DNA of 64,000 nucleotides from Streptomyces sp. A2-16 (lineage in GTDB: Bacteria; Actinomycetota; Actinomycetes; Streptomycetales; Streptomycetaceae), in NCBI RefSeq assembly GCF_018128905.1, contig NZ_CP063808.1, forward strand, positions 9,548,001 to 9,612,000, given 5' to 3'. The translations under genes were made by a program, and so were the position numbers. This document shows, in pieces, positions 41,353 through 49,408 of this stretch. Below the pieces are notes generated by a model. The model was not told where the DNA came from and did no database searches. It saw only the letters and a list, made by a program, of their open reading frames with translations. Positions within the stretch are counted from its first letter, which is position 1. Each line of letters begins with the position of its first letter.

Positions 41353-41639
41353 GCGATCACCCCCGTCCGTGAACGCACCTGCGTGCCGGCGATCAGGACG
41401 ACCGGCGAGGCGGGCTCACCGTGGGCCTCGCTGTCCTCGGCCCACGCCCATGTGGCGCCCGGAATCGGCTCGAATCCGAGGACGCTGAGCGCCTCCGTAC
41501 GCTCTGTGAACGTCGGTACCGGAAGGGCCCGGTCGAAGCCGAACTCCGGCCACGGGTCGGGGGTGTTCAGCAGGACCACGTACAGGCGCCACTGGCCCTT
41601 GAACACGGACATCTGTGCCGTGAACGTCTGTGCCGTCAC
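41349..41639 (-). CDS. Small conserved element protein (96 aa), element 2 copy
   Basis: Twin of 25864 with the same start (VTAQTFTAQMSVFKGQW) and length; the C-terminal third is the most changed (AGTQVRSRTGVIA). The GTG overlaps the stop of the 87-aa gene. Confidence 0.72.
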   Translation of the reverse strand: MTAQTFTAQMSVFKGQWRLYVVLLNTPDPWPEFGFDRALPVPTFTERTEALSVLGFEPIPGATWAWAEDSEAHGEPASPVVLIAGTQVRSRTGVIA

Positions 41640-41899
41640 GCCCCGACCCCCGACGCCGTGACCGTGTGGTTGATCAGGTCCACCCGCGCGGCCAGCGCCC
41701 GGCGGCGGGCCCGGCGGATGCGTCGCTCGTCCATTTCGCTCGGGGTGCGGTCGAGGGTGGCGATGTGCGCATCGAGCAGGTCGATGTCCGCGAGGATGAC
41801 CGGCATTTCGCGGTCGATCGCGTCCAGCTCCGCATCCGTCGGCTCCATGTAGTCGGCGAACGCGGTAACAGCCTCCTGAACAGTGACGATGTGTTCCAT
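41636..41899 (-). CDS. Small conserved helical element protein (87 aa), element 2 copy
   Basis: Twin of 26151, differing at only about seven residues (start MEHIVTVQEAV instead of MNPIVTVQDAV). First gene of element 2's leftward operon, downstream of the conserved leader hairpin. Confidence 0.72.
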   Translation of the reverse strand: MEHIVTVQEAVTAFADYMEPTDAELDAIDREMPVILADIDLLDAHIATLDRTPSEMDERRIRRARRRALAARVDLINHTVTASGVGA

Positions 41900-42393
41900 T
41901 GGGTCGTGGTCCTCTCACAGGTGAACGGCCCGAACAGCGGCCCCGGGTCTAGCCACCCGGGGCCGCGCGCCGTTGAAGTCGGTAGTTCCGGCTCCCCTCA
42001 GCGCCGCTCGTACGAGACGAGCGGCGGAGGCAACCGGCCGCAGCCTTGAACTGCGGAAAGGTCGGATTGCGCTGTACCGCGCACGGGACAGAACCCGTGC
42101 GCGCCCGCCCGCTTGCTCGCGGAGGTGGGGCGGGTCGCCCTCAAACGCTCTGTTGAGTTCTCAAAGAACAGATCCTCCCCAGCAAGCGCGGTAACCCCTG
42201 GTCAGAGGGGTTCTCGTCCTTACAAGACCCGCCGGGCGCTCTGCGGTTGTGCAGTTTGAAGCAGCCCAAAGAAGGGCCCTTCCGCTCGCTGTCCTAGGAC
42301 TGCGGCGGCCTGAGAAGAGAATGCACCGCAGTCCTGGGACTGTCAACAGTCCTAGGACTGTGCTTCACTGGGACGCATCGAAAGGAGGTCTGC
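41900..42393. promoter_or_regulatory. Divergent control region of element 2 with leader hairpin and operators
   Basis: A 494-bp gap. It holds the leader hairpin GCGGCCCCGGGT/ACCCGGGGCCGC (41937-41966), an inverted repeat TCTGTT...AACAGA at 42150-42172 (TTGAGTTCTCAA core), and three palindromes of the CAGTCC-N2-GGACTG type. Those lie at about 42290-42302, 42328-42341 and 42347-42360, ending 34 bp before GntR. The palindromes are probable GntR operators that would also cover the regulator's own promoter. AAAGGAGG at 42381 is the ribosome site. Confidence 0.65.
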
Positions 42394-43188
42394 GTGGCAC
42401 CGAAGTGGCGCGAACTGGCGGACAGGTTCGCGGAGCAGATCAGGAGCGGCGAGATCAAGCCGGGCGCCCAGTTGCCCCAGATCAGAGACCTGGTCGCGGC
42501 CGGCGAGGGATCGAAGGACACTGTCCACAAGGCGTACAAGGAGCTGGAAGCCCAGGGGCTGGTGACTTCCTCGCGCGGCCACGGCACCGTGGTGCGCCAT
42601 CAACAGCCGCTCAAACGGCTCGGCATCGCGCGGTACGACAAGGCGAAGTGGCGGGACGGTGATGAGGTCGCGTTCATCGCGGACCGCGTGGCGTCCGGGC
42701 GCTCGTACCGCCGAAATGAGCAGACGCAGACGGTCAGTCGAGTCAAAGCATCGGCAGCCGTGGCCTCAGCTCACGGCTTGCCCGAGGGGGCCGACGTCTA
42801 CGCAAGGGCGCGCGTGGTAAAAGAGGGCACGCAGCCGACTCACACCCTGACCAGCTACTACCGACCCGAACACGTCGAAGGAACCCGCATCGTCGACCCG
42901 ACCCCGGGCCCTGCGGGGCGAGGCGGCGGGTTCCGTGTCCTGTACGACGCCGGATACGAGATCGACCACATGACGGAGGAACTCTTCGCGCGGGTGCCCA
43001 CGGCGGAAGAGGCTCAGCTACTCCAGCTCTCGCCAGGTGAGTGGGTGGTGGAACTGCACCGCACCACGTCCACGGCTGATGGGACCGTAGTTGAGTTCGC
43101 CATTGGGGTGCATGCGGCGACGCGGTTCGCATGGTCCTACGACTTCAAAGTGCCCGATTCAGCGAAGACGGAGGGTGAGAGCAAGTGA
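42394..43188 (+). CDS. GntR-family repressor of element 2
   Basis: A 264-residue regulator: N-terminal GntR winged helix (KWRELADRFAEQIRSGEIKPG, then KDTVHKAYKELEAQGLV) and a C-terminal UTRA domain (VKASAAVASAHGLPEGADVYAR...LFARVPTAEEAQLLQL). It likely represses the divergent leftward operon and itself through the CAGTCC-N2-GGACTG sites. GTG start with AAAGGAGG upstream. It overlaps the following ydcF-like gene by four bases. Confidence 0.9.
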   Translation: MAPKWRELADRFAEQIRSGEIKPGAQLPQIRDLVAAGEGSKDTVHKAYKELEAQGLVTSSRGHGTVVRHQQPLKRLGIARYDKAKWRDGDEVAFIADRVASGRSYRRNEQTQTVSRVKASAAVASAHGLPEGADVYARARVVKEGTQPTHTLTSYYRPEHVEGTRIVDPTPGPAGRGGGFRVLYDAGYEIDHMTEELFARVPTAEEAQLLQLSPGEWVVELHRTTSTADGTVVEFAIGVHAATRFAWSYDFKVPDSAKTEGESK

Positions 43189-43850
43189 TCGCTGCACAGG
43201 CATGGGCGGATGCCCGACTTCTGTGGGACTACCACCGCATGCACCACACCCCACGGCCCTGCTCCGTGGCTGTCGGATTGGGCAGTCACGACCTCGGCGT
43301 GGCTGACGTGACAGCGGAGCTGTATCACCAGGGCATGGCGCCCGTGATCGTGTTCACCGGGGCTACCAGCCCAACGACCCGAGCACGCATGCCGCGCGGT
43401 GAGGCTGTCCACTACCGGGAGCGGGCCTTGCAACTCGGGGTGCCGGATTCTGCCGTACTTCTGGAACCGCGCGCCACGAACACCGGCGAGAACATCGAGT
43501 TCAGCAAAGCGGTGCTGGTAGAGGCCGGCGTCCCCGTCTCGTCTGTCCTGCTCGTGAGCAAGCCGTATGAAGAACGGCGCTCGTACGCGATGATGCGGAA
43601 GCTCTGGCCGGAGGTTGAGGTCGTATCCGCGTCCACTCCGATGGGCTTGGAGGAATACGCCGATTCCATCGGGGACGTGCGCATGGTGATCGACATGATC
43701 GTAGGGGCCCTGCAACGAGTGCTCGTCTTCCCCGGGTTGGGTCTGGCCATCGAGCAGGCCGTGCCGGACACCGTCGTGGCTGCGTACGAGCGTCTCCGCG
43801 ACCAGGGGTTCACGAGTCGACTCATCCCGGACGCGGCGCAACGTACCTAA
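43185..43850 (+). CDS. YdcF/DUF218-family protein
   Basis: A 221-residue soluble protein with the YdcF-type Rossmann-like fold: SVAVGLGSHD near the start, then PVIVFTGATSP, EAVHYRERALQLGVPDSAVLLEPRATNTGENIEFSK and VLLVSKPYEERRSY. It is coupled to GntR (GTGATC overlap). In actinomycete elements such proteins often accompany the regulator; the biochemical role is not known. Confidence 0.85.
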   Translation: MIAAQAWADARLLWDYHRMHHTPRPCSVAVGLGSHDLGVADVTAELYHQGMAPVIVFTGATSPTTRARMPRGEAVHYRERALQLGVPDSAVLLEPRATNTGENIEFSKAVLVEAGVPVSSVLLVSKPYEERRSYAMMRKLWPEVEVVSASTPMGLEEYADSIGDVRMVIDMIVGALQRVLVFPGLGLAIEQAVPDTVVAAYERLRDQGFTSRLIPDAAQRT

Positions 43851-43883
43851 TGGGGCATGTCCATCAGATAATCCCCGCATACG

Positions 43884-43917
43884 TCGACAGCCCGCACCGA
43901 ACGGTGCGGGCTGTCGA
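43884..43917. terminator. Bidirectional terminator between convergent genes
   Basis: TCGACAGCCCGCACC and GGTGCGGGCTGTCGA form a perfect 15-bp stem with loop GAAC, between the YdcF and ImmA/IrrE genes. Confidence 0.8.
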
Positions 43918-43966
43918 TGTTCCTGCCTTCGTCAAGGCACGCGGGGTAGCTGGCCGCAGTGACCAG

Positions 43967-45064
43967 CTACTGGACGAGAGAAAGTCGAGGCCCTGCGGGC
44001 GGCGCTTCCTCTGCGCTCGGTAGGCTGCCTCCGCCACGTGCGGTGACAATGAGCCCGAAGACCCAGCTACTGAGCTCTTCGGGATCAACGTGCAGATCAC
44101 GAGCAATGGCGTGAAGCGTGACGCCTTTCGCCTTCGTGGTAGCGAAGACCTTTTCCAGCAACTGGGAGCTCTCGCGCCGTGGCATGCCGGACGGCTCGCC
44201 CCGCCGGTAGCCGAGTTTGCCTAGCTCAATGCAGGTGCGGCGGTAGTGCCAATCAGACAGCATGTCCACGTCGTGCAGCCGGTACGTAAGAGCGAGAGCG
44301 GCAACCTTCCAGATCCGCTTGCCGCGCAAGATCTCTTGGACCAAAGGCGTCTTCGGCATGTGCTCCATCACGCTCTGGCGTGGCATGAGGAAGGCACTTG
44401 CGAAGGCGTTCGCTTCCTGCTCCGCATGGGGGCCGGCAAGGGAGCGGTCTTCCCCATGGAGAACGAGATGTCCAAGCTCGTGAGCAGCGTCGAACCGACC
44501 CCGCTCGGGAGTCTTCAGGGTGTTGAGGAAGATGAACGGAGTGCCGTCCCGCCACATGGCGAATGCGTCGACGTCCGCGTACTCAGGGGGCAGGGAGAAG
44601 ACGCGTACGCCGTGCACCTCCAAGAGGTGCACCATGTTGCTGATCGGCGCCGCCCCCAGTCCCCAGCGGGCGCGGACCATCTCCGCGGCAGTTTCGGGGT
44701 CTGGCCTGCCGAGTGTGGGGATGTCGTTAGCAGGTAGACGGAAGCGTTCTTCGATCCACCCGTGCAACTCCAGAGCAAGCCGGCTTGCCCAGAGCGCGGC
44801 ATCTCGAGGGCCCGCCGCCAGCTTGCTGCGGGCCCGAAAGGAGACTGCCTCCAGCGGGATGGGCTCAAGGTCGGGCTGAGAGAAGAACGACTCGGGGAAA
44901 CGCAGCGCCTTTGCGAGCCGAGCCAGGGTGTCAGGGGTGGGCTCTGTGCGGCCTCGTTCGTAGTTCGAGAGGCTCTGCACGCTCACCCCGACGCGCGTTG
45001 AAAGCTCCGCGAGCGTGAGGCCGCGCCGCTTCCGGGCAGTGGTGATGCGCGAGGATGTGATCAT
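43967..45064 (-). CDS. XRE regulator fused to ImmA/IrrE metallopeptidase
   Basis: A 365-residue protein. The N-terminal XRE helix-turn-helix (about 1-60: RKRRGLTLAELSTRVGVSVQSLSNYERGRTEP is the fold, Ser/Tyr-rich recognition helix) is followed by an ImmA/IrrE peptidase with HEXXH (195-199, AAHELGHLVLH) and a distal acidic residue in EQEANAFASAFLMP. A C-terminal helical domain follows. Such proteins sense stress or DNA damage and cleave or displace a repressor. The upstream 231-aa gene, in the same direction, could be its partner. Intact. Confidence 0.9.
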   Translation of the reverse strand: MITSSRITTARKRRGLTLAELSTRVGVSVQSLSNYERGRTEPTPDTLARLAKALRFPESFFSQPDLEPIPLEAVSFRARSKLAAGPRDAALWASRLALELHGWIEERFRLPANDIPTLGRPDPETAAEMVRARWGLGAAPISNMVHLLEVHGVRVFSLPPEYADVDAFAMWRDGTPFIFLNTLKTPERGRFDAAHELGHLVLHGEDRSLAGPHAEQEANAFASAFLMPRQSVMEHMPKTPLVQEILRGKRIWKVAALALTYRLHDVDMLSDWHYRRTCIELGKLGYRRGEPSGMPRRESSQLLEKVFATTKAKGVTLHAIARDLHVDPEELSSWVFGLIVTARGGGSLPSAEEAPPAGPRLSLVQ

Positions 45065-45103
45065 TTCTCCTCGTCATCGTTGAGGCTGTTGGATCTTGTC
45101 CTG

Positions 45104-45799
45104 CTACCGCTCTTCGACAGGAACGTCGAACTCACCGGTAGTTTCGACAGCGTAGTCGTTCACGCTTTCGAACTCGATCGCGGGGAGGAGGATCCGACTC
45201 TGGTAGCTGTCAATCTTCCCCCCAGGACCTACCCGGTTCGGAAGTGACAACTCGCTTCGGACGGTCACGACCCCCGTCTTCCGGGCCTCGTAGCGGTAGG
45301 TCAACAGGTACCAGGTCACCATCTGCGCGTACGCATCGACTCCGGACTGTCCCTCGTCTGGCTCAGAAAACTCGGGTTCCTCAAATGCGAACGAGAGTTG
45401 GAGCTCCTGGTTGCGGGCGACGGCCTGCTCCTTGGTTGCGCCCGCAGGACGCTTGCTCCGCGGGTGAGGGGAGCCGGGCGAGCCAGTTCGGGCATCTCCG
45501 AGCAGAACGCCGATTCCAACCGTCTTGTCGGGGTTGACGATGAGTGGTGCCTGGAGCGGGTCGTAAGGCTCCCAGCCCAGTTCGGTGCGCAGGGTGTATC
45601 GGAGCTCGCGAACCCGCGTGAAGTAGTCCTGTGAGCCAGGGGCGTTCTTGGCGTCATCCTTCGTCTTGCCGGCCCGGCGCGCCTGCTCGCTCATCCTTAG
45701 ACCCGGCTCAAGGTACTTCCAGCTGAGGCCAAGGGCGGCGAGCTGACTCTCGTACCCCCCGGGCTGCCCGCTCGGAAGGGGAACGAGGTTGTCGATCAT
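45104..45799 (-). CDS. Hypothetical protein paired with XRE-ImmA/IrrE
   Basis: A 231-residue protein of no recognised family. The N-terminal third is helical (YESQLAALGLSWKYLEPGLRMSEQARRAG). The C-terminal part looks beta-rich (VVTVRSELSLPNRVGPGG, QSRILLPAIEFESVNDYAVETTGEFD). GAGG precedes ATG 45799. It lies 39 bp upstream of the ImmA/IrrE gene in the same direction, so it may be the antitoxin-like or substrate partner; that is inference. Confidence 0.68.
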   Translation of the reverse strand: MIDNLVPLPSGQPGGYESQLAALGLSWKYLEPGLRMSEQARRAGKTKDDAKNAPGSQDYFTRVRELRYTLRTELGWEPYDPLQAPLIVNPDKTVGIGVLLGDARTGSPGSPHPRSKRPAGATKEQAVARNQELQLSFAFEEPEFSEPDEGQSGVDAYAQMVTWYLLTYRYEARKTGVVTVRSELSLPNRVGPGGKIDSYQSRILLPAIEFESVNDYAVETTGEFDVPVEER

Positions 45800-46192
45800 G
45801 GAACCTCCCGCACTCTTATACTCATTTCCCCTCAAGTGAGGGAGAATTTTTTAAAGAGTACCGCGTGATGGTGACTCATAGGTGGTTCATCCGCGAGGAG
45901 TTGACGTTCCGTAGCCGCCAGCACTGATCCTTCTGTCGCATCCGCGAGAGGAGCCCTCGGGCGGTCCACTCGATCCGAGTCGGAGGGTTGGTCCCCTCTC
46001 TAAGCCGAACATCGGTGGGCCAACCTGCGCTTAGCGGACATCGCAAGCCTGATGGCGGCGCTGCCCTTCGTTGTCCTGGGCTTTGGCCAGTGCGCTGACG
46101 GACGCTGCCGTTCGTAGAAGTACGCGCGCCTGGACTGAGCTGGTCTTTCCGAACTGGGGCGGACGTCCGTGAACGCCTAGACGGGCCGAAGG
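45800..46192. other. Gene-poor gap with a diverged right-end sequence
   Basis: Contains an AT-rich promoter-like stretch (GAGAATTTTTTAAAG, about 45840) upstream of the leftward 231-aa gene. At 46068-46114 it has a sequence about 80% matching 57785-57831, the arm-site region of element 2's right end. No convincing gene. Confidence 0.45.
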
Positions 46193-46354
46193 CTACAGAT
46201 CTCCGGGAGGCGTACAGGCGAGCTGATACTCGTCGACCGCGGGATCCCAGTCCGAGAGGATTGGGGGGCTGAGCTCATCAGCGGGAGCCTGCTCTTCGGT
46301 GGCCTGCTCACCCGGCTTGACGGTCGTATTGATCTCGCGGTGATCGTTGGTCAT
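46193..46354 (-). CDS. Small acidic ORF (53 aa)
   Basis: Reads MTNDHREINTTVKPGEQ and ends YQLACTPPGDL, with an acidic middle (ATEEQAPADELSPP). Third and last of a possible three-gene leftward set starting at 46970. No family recognised. Composition is reminiscent of a secreted-peptide precursor leader, but there is no processing enzyme beside it, so this is only a candidate gene. Confidence 0.4.
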   Translation of the reverse strand: MTNDHREINTTVKPGEQATEEQAPADELSPPILSDWDPAVDEYQLACTPPGDL

Positions 46355-46375
46355 GGCCGCCAGCATGGCAGGCGG

Positions 46376-46579
46376 CTACAGCTCTTCCGGCCAGCTCGTC
46401 AACAGGCTGCCATCGTTCTCGTCGCTGAGGGTGAAGTGCGGCTGGACGAGGTCCCGATGGCTGCCGATCCAGTCGCGGAACTTGTCGCGCGCCACCACTT
46501 CGTCGGCCCACCAGCCGCTCATGACCGGACGGCCGGCGGAGGACACGGTGACGCGGAAGCGCCCCTGTTCACTGGTCAC
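46376..46579 (-). CDS. Hypothetical protein (67 aa)
   Basis: Beginning VTSEQGRFRVTVSSAG and ending DENDGSLLTSWPEEL, a short beta-rich protein with WWADEVVARDKFRDWIG. GTG 46579 lies inside the end of the upstream gene (11-bp overlap), suggesting coupling. Unknown function. Confidence 0.5.
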   Translation of the reverse strand: MTSEQGRFRVTVSSAGRPVMSGWWADEVVARDKFRDWIGSHRDLVQPHFTLSDENDGSLLTSWPEEL

Positions 46580-46970
46580 GGCGCTGCCTCGCTCGGCGTC
46601 CCATCTCCAGCCACTCCTCATGGCTGATGGGCCGCATCGTGAGCCCGAGCTTGGCCGCGACCTCCCTGATGTCCTGGAAAGCCCCCTCCACGGTGGTCGG
46701 CATCGTCGGCAGAGCCGGCTTGCTGACGGCGAGCGAGTGGTCCCGGCACAGGTCCACCCAGCGAGGCCCGCAGCCGGGGAAGTCGATCACGCGGGAGGTG
46801 CGGTAGTCGATGCCGCACACGCAGCACGGCCGCCATGCGTCCGCGCGGTACCGGGCTCTCACCGGAGGGTCGTTGGTGAGCCGGTCGCCCGTCTCGAGCG
46901 GCGCCGGGTCCAAGCCGCCGCCGTCTACGGCGTGCCGCCTGAGCAGCTCCTCGACGTCCATGCGGTCCAC
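46569..46970 (-). CDS. Cys-rich hypothetical protein (133 aa)
   Basis: A protein with a probable zinc site: PCCVCGIDYRTSRVIDFPGCG and VDLCRDHS (about 47-80). A C-terminal helix resembles a linker to DNA binding (EEWLEMGRRARQRRDQ). GTG start with GGAG upstream (VDRMDVEELL). First of a three-gene leftward set, divergent from the DUF6233-like gene. No family recognised. Confidence 0.55.
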   Translation of the reverse strand: MDRMDVEELLRRHAVDGGGLDPAPLETGDRLTNDPPVRARYRADAWRPCCVCGIDYRTSRVIDFPGCGPRWVDLCRDHSLAVSKPALPTMPTTVEGAFQDIREVAAKLGLTMRPISHEEWLEMGRRARQRRDQ

Positions 46971-47027
46971 GCTGTCTCCTGTGCCCCTCGGGATGCGCGG
47001 GCCACGCTACCTCCTAGAATCGAACAC

Positions 47028-47363
47028 ATGAACGACTCCGGCCTGTCTCGGCTCGCGCTGCTCCGCTTCCTGGAACGCGTGCAGGTACGGGACCTGGAGC
47101 GGACCCGCCGGTGGATCGCGGACGAGGAGAAGCGCGAGGCCGAGCGGCAGCGGGGCATCGCGGCGCGGCCGCCAGCGCCGGACTGGCTGATCGAGCGCGG
47201 CCTGTCCCGCCAACACGCCGTGTACGTGCACGTCGGCGACTGCTGGAACGCGGGCTCGCGGTCCAAGGGCGTCGAGCGGGACCAGGCGCTGCGCGCGCTC
47301 GCCGACGGCGTGACGGCATGCCCCCAGTGCCGGCCGGACACCGCGCTGGGCATCCTCGACTAG
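47028..47363 (+). CDS. DUF6233-like protein
   Basis: A 111-residue protein. The first half is helical and charged (LLRFLERVQVRDLERTRRWI). The conserved second half has RPPAPDWLIERGLSR, YVHVGDCWNAGSRSKGV, ALRALADGVTACPQCRPDTAL. The pattern matches a Streptomyces family I remember as DUF6233; function unknown. Convergent with ku: the two stop codons share the palindrome CTAG. Confidence 0.75.
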   Translation: MNDSGLSRLALLRFLERVQVRDLERTRRWIADEEKREAERQRGIAARPPAPDWLIERGLSRQHAVYVHVGDCWNAGSRSKGVERDQALRALADGVTACPQCRPDTALGILD

Positions 47364-48277
47364 GCGCTGCGCGGCCTGCGTCCGCTCGCCTTCTTCCCCG
47401 CGCTCTTCTTCGCGGCGGTCTTTTTGGCCGACTGCTTCTTCGCCGTCTTCCTGGCCGCGGTCTTCTTCGGCAGTTCGTGTACGTCGGCGTCTTCGCCGCG
47501 GGAGGCCTTTGCCTTCTCCACCGACTCGTTCAGCGCGGCCATGAGGTCCAGGACCTGGGCCGGCTTGTCGGGCTCGGGCGCCTCGGGGAGCTCGCGGTCT
47601 TCCCGCTTGGCCTCGATGATTTTCGCTAGGGCGTCGGTGTAGGTGTCCTCGAACTCGGGGCCGTCGAGGTCGTCGCGTGCCATCGACTCCATCAAGGCGA
47701 GGGCCCCCTCGATCTCCTCCGTCGACACCTTCTCGTCCGGCGGGTCGACGGCGCCCGGGGCCCGGATCTCGTCGGGCCAGCGCATCGCGTGCAGCACGAT
47801 CACGTTGTCGCGAATTCGCAGCAGTCCAAGGCGTTCCCGCCCGCTCCACGCGTACTTCGCGACCGCCACCTTCGACGACCGGCCAAGCGCCTGCACCAGC
47901 AGCTTGTACGGCTTCGCCGCCACCGCCCCGTCCGGGGCAAGGTAATAGCCCTCACCGATCTGAATCGGGTCGACGGAGTCCAGCGGCACGAAAGCCTGAA
48001 TCTCGATGGCCTTCGCCGTCGGCAGCGGCAACTCCCTCAGGTCCGCATCCGAGATGGCGACGACCTGGTCCTTGGCGTACTCATAGCCCTTGCCGATCTC
48101 CGACTGAGCGATCTCACGGTCCTCCAGCTCGCACACCTTCTTCACCCGCACCCGACCCATGTCCTCCAAGTGGTACTGGTGGAACTGGATGCTGTGGTTC
48201 TCGGTCGCACTCTGGACGTGGATAGGCACCGTGACCAGGCCAAACGAGACGGCTCCGCTCCAGATGGTTCGGGGCAT
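47360..48277 (-). CDS. ku: Ku protein (non-homologous end joining)
   Basis: Bacterial Ku binds double-strand ends and recruits LigD. The 305-residue protein begins MPRTIWSGAVSFGLVTVPIH and has the Ku core (YHLEDMGRVRVKKVCELEDREI, GYEYAKDQVVAISDADL, RERLGLLRIRDNVIVLHAMRWPDEIR). The C-terminal ~35 residues are Lys/Ala-rich (KKTAARKTAKKQSAKKTAAK), a DNA-binding tail as in other Streptomyces Ku proteins. No ligD is next to it. Carried as cargo on element 2; it could protect or circularise element DNA, or aid recombination repair. Confidence 0.93.
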   Translation of the reverse strand: MPRTIWSGAVSFGLVTVPIHVQSATENHSIQFHQYHLEDMGRVRVKKVCELEDREIAQSEIGKGYEYAKDQVVAISDADLRELPLPTAKAIEIQAFVPLDSVDPIQIGEGYYLAPDGAVAAKPYKLLVQALGRSSKVAVAKYAWSGRERLGLLRIRDNVIVLHAMRWPDEIRAPGAVDPPDEKVSTEEIEGALALMESMARDDLDGPEFEDTYTDALAKIIEAKREDRELPEAPEPDKPAQVLDLMAALNESVEKAKASRGEDADVHELPKKTAARKTAKKQSAKKTAAKKSAGKKASGRRPRSA

Positions 48278-48628
48278 AGCTGACCTCCGCGTGAGCCCCG
48301 AGCAGGATCAGCCTACGAGCACCACCACGGCCCCGCATGCGCGCGGGCACCCCGAGTCGCACGCAGGTGACATGACCCCGGCAACCCGTCGTGATCTACC
48401 CGCTTGCCGAGGAGGCCAGCCGGCCTACCATCCGGGAAGGCTAGATCGTGCGGGCGGCACACGGAGCGCACCCGCCTTCGAATCATAAAAAGAGAGGCCC
48501 TGGTCTGGATGCCAGGACCTCTCCCGCCTTGTCCGTGTCTTCTACGGGGTCACCGTGAAGCTCAGACCTTCCCGTTGGCACGCCTCCGATGGGTGGTGGA
48601 GGTTAGCCGACCGCCGACGTGCTCTTGG
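48278..48628. other. 351-bp gap: ku promoter region and a leftward terminator
   Basis: The hairpin GAGAGGCCCTGG/CCAGGACCTCTC at 48492-48523 is followed on the minus strand by CTTTTTATG, a good terminator for the leftward gene at 48629. No gene seen. Confidence 0.55.
48492..48523 (-). terminator. Rho-independent terminator (leftward)
   Basis: GAGAGGCCCTGG and CCAGGACCTCTC, with a T-run on the minus strand, about 105 bp after the stop of the 79-aa membrane gene. Confidence 0.75.
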
Positions 48629-48868
48629 TCAAGACCTGTTGACGTAGGTCAGGGCCACGAAGATGAAGCCGCCCAGCCCGATTGCAGCTAGAGCCCCTGT
48701 GCTGATGGCCTCGTAGTACGAGACCCCCTCCATCGCTCGACGGAGGATCCCCGCGAAGCATCCGCCGATGATCGCGACCAGTATCGTGATCACGGCTTCG
48801 GTCTTCCTGTTCCTCGGGGACTCGTCCCCGGGCCCCGAGGTTTGCGGGTTGTTCTGCGTTGCCGTCAT
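48629..48868 (-). CDS. Small two-helix membrane protein (79 aa)
   Basis: Polar N-terminus (MTATQNNPQTSGPGDESPRN), then hydrophobic segments at about 25-45 (AVITILVAIIGGCFAGIL) and 55-76 (AISTGALAAIGLGGFIFVAL). No family recognised. It stands alone. Confidence 0.6.
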   Translation of the reverse strand: MTATQNNPQTSGPGDESPRNRKTEAVITILVAIIGGCFAGILRRAMEGVSYYEAISTGALAAIGLGGFIFVALTYVNRS

Positions 48869-49408
48869 GGCTCGCTCAGCCTTCGTCAGCCGCCTGTGAA
48901 GGATGACCTGTCGGATTCGGGCTGGCGAAGTTGCCCGGCCGCTGACGCGGCTTCACCCCAAGGGCTGCTCGGCCCGGTCATGGCGTGACCGTCCCGGCGA
49001 CCCGTCGTGCCTGGGTCCTCCACTCCTGCCGATCCACTCCTGTCGACAGAGCATCCGGGCAGCGGCAGGACTCGGCGTCCGCTCAGATGGCCCCGCCGTC
49101 TGTTGACGGGGGCTTGTCGTGGAAGAGATCGTGACGCACGCCACCTCAAAAGTCCCAACGGAATTGGACGTTTGTGGGGATGGTCACCACTAACCCGTTC
49201 GATTGTGGAAAATGATCAATCCTCCCTGGTCAAACGGGGGTTGACGTTCCATCAGGCGTGGAGGCGTGAAAGAGGCGCGTCCGCGGGCGCATCGAGGTCA
49301 AGGTGGTCTAACCGGCCTAGCGACACGGGCATGGAGGTGGTGCGCCTTGATGCGAATTTCCATTCGGCATGCGGGCCACGGGTTGTAAAAAACGTACAGG
49401 AAGTACAG
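48869..49408. other. 540-bp region without a convincing gene
   Basis: Frames on both strands are short and lack the usual codon pattern. Contains an AT-richer stretch around 49180-49260. Nothing else recognised. Confidence 0.4.

Larger units (their letters stand above)
39962..41899. repeat. 1938-bp four-gene module duplicated in element 1 (copy 2)
   Basis: Same length, order and overlaps as 24477-26414, about 90% identical by eye. The flanking genes are unrelated or much more diverged. Confidence 0.85.

Noticed and set aside
46193..46354. Lanthipeptide or lasso precursor
   Set aside because: No modification enzyme, protease or transporter lies nearby, and the C-terminal segment has one Cys and few Ser/Thr.
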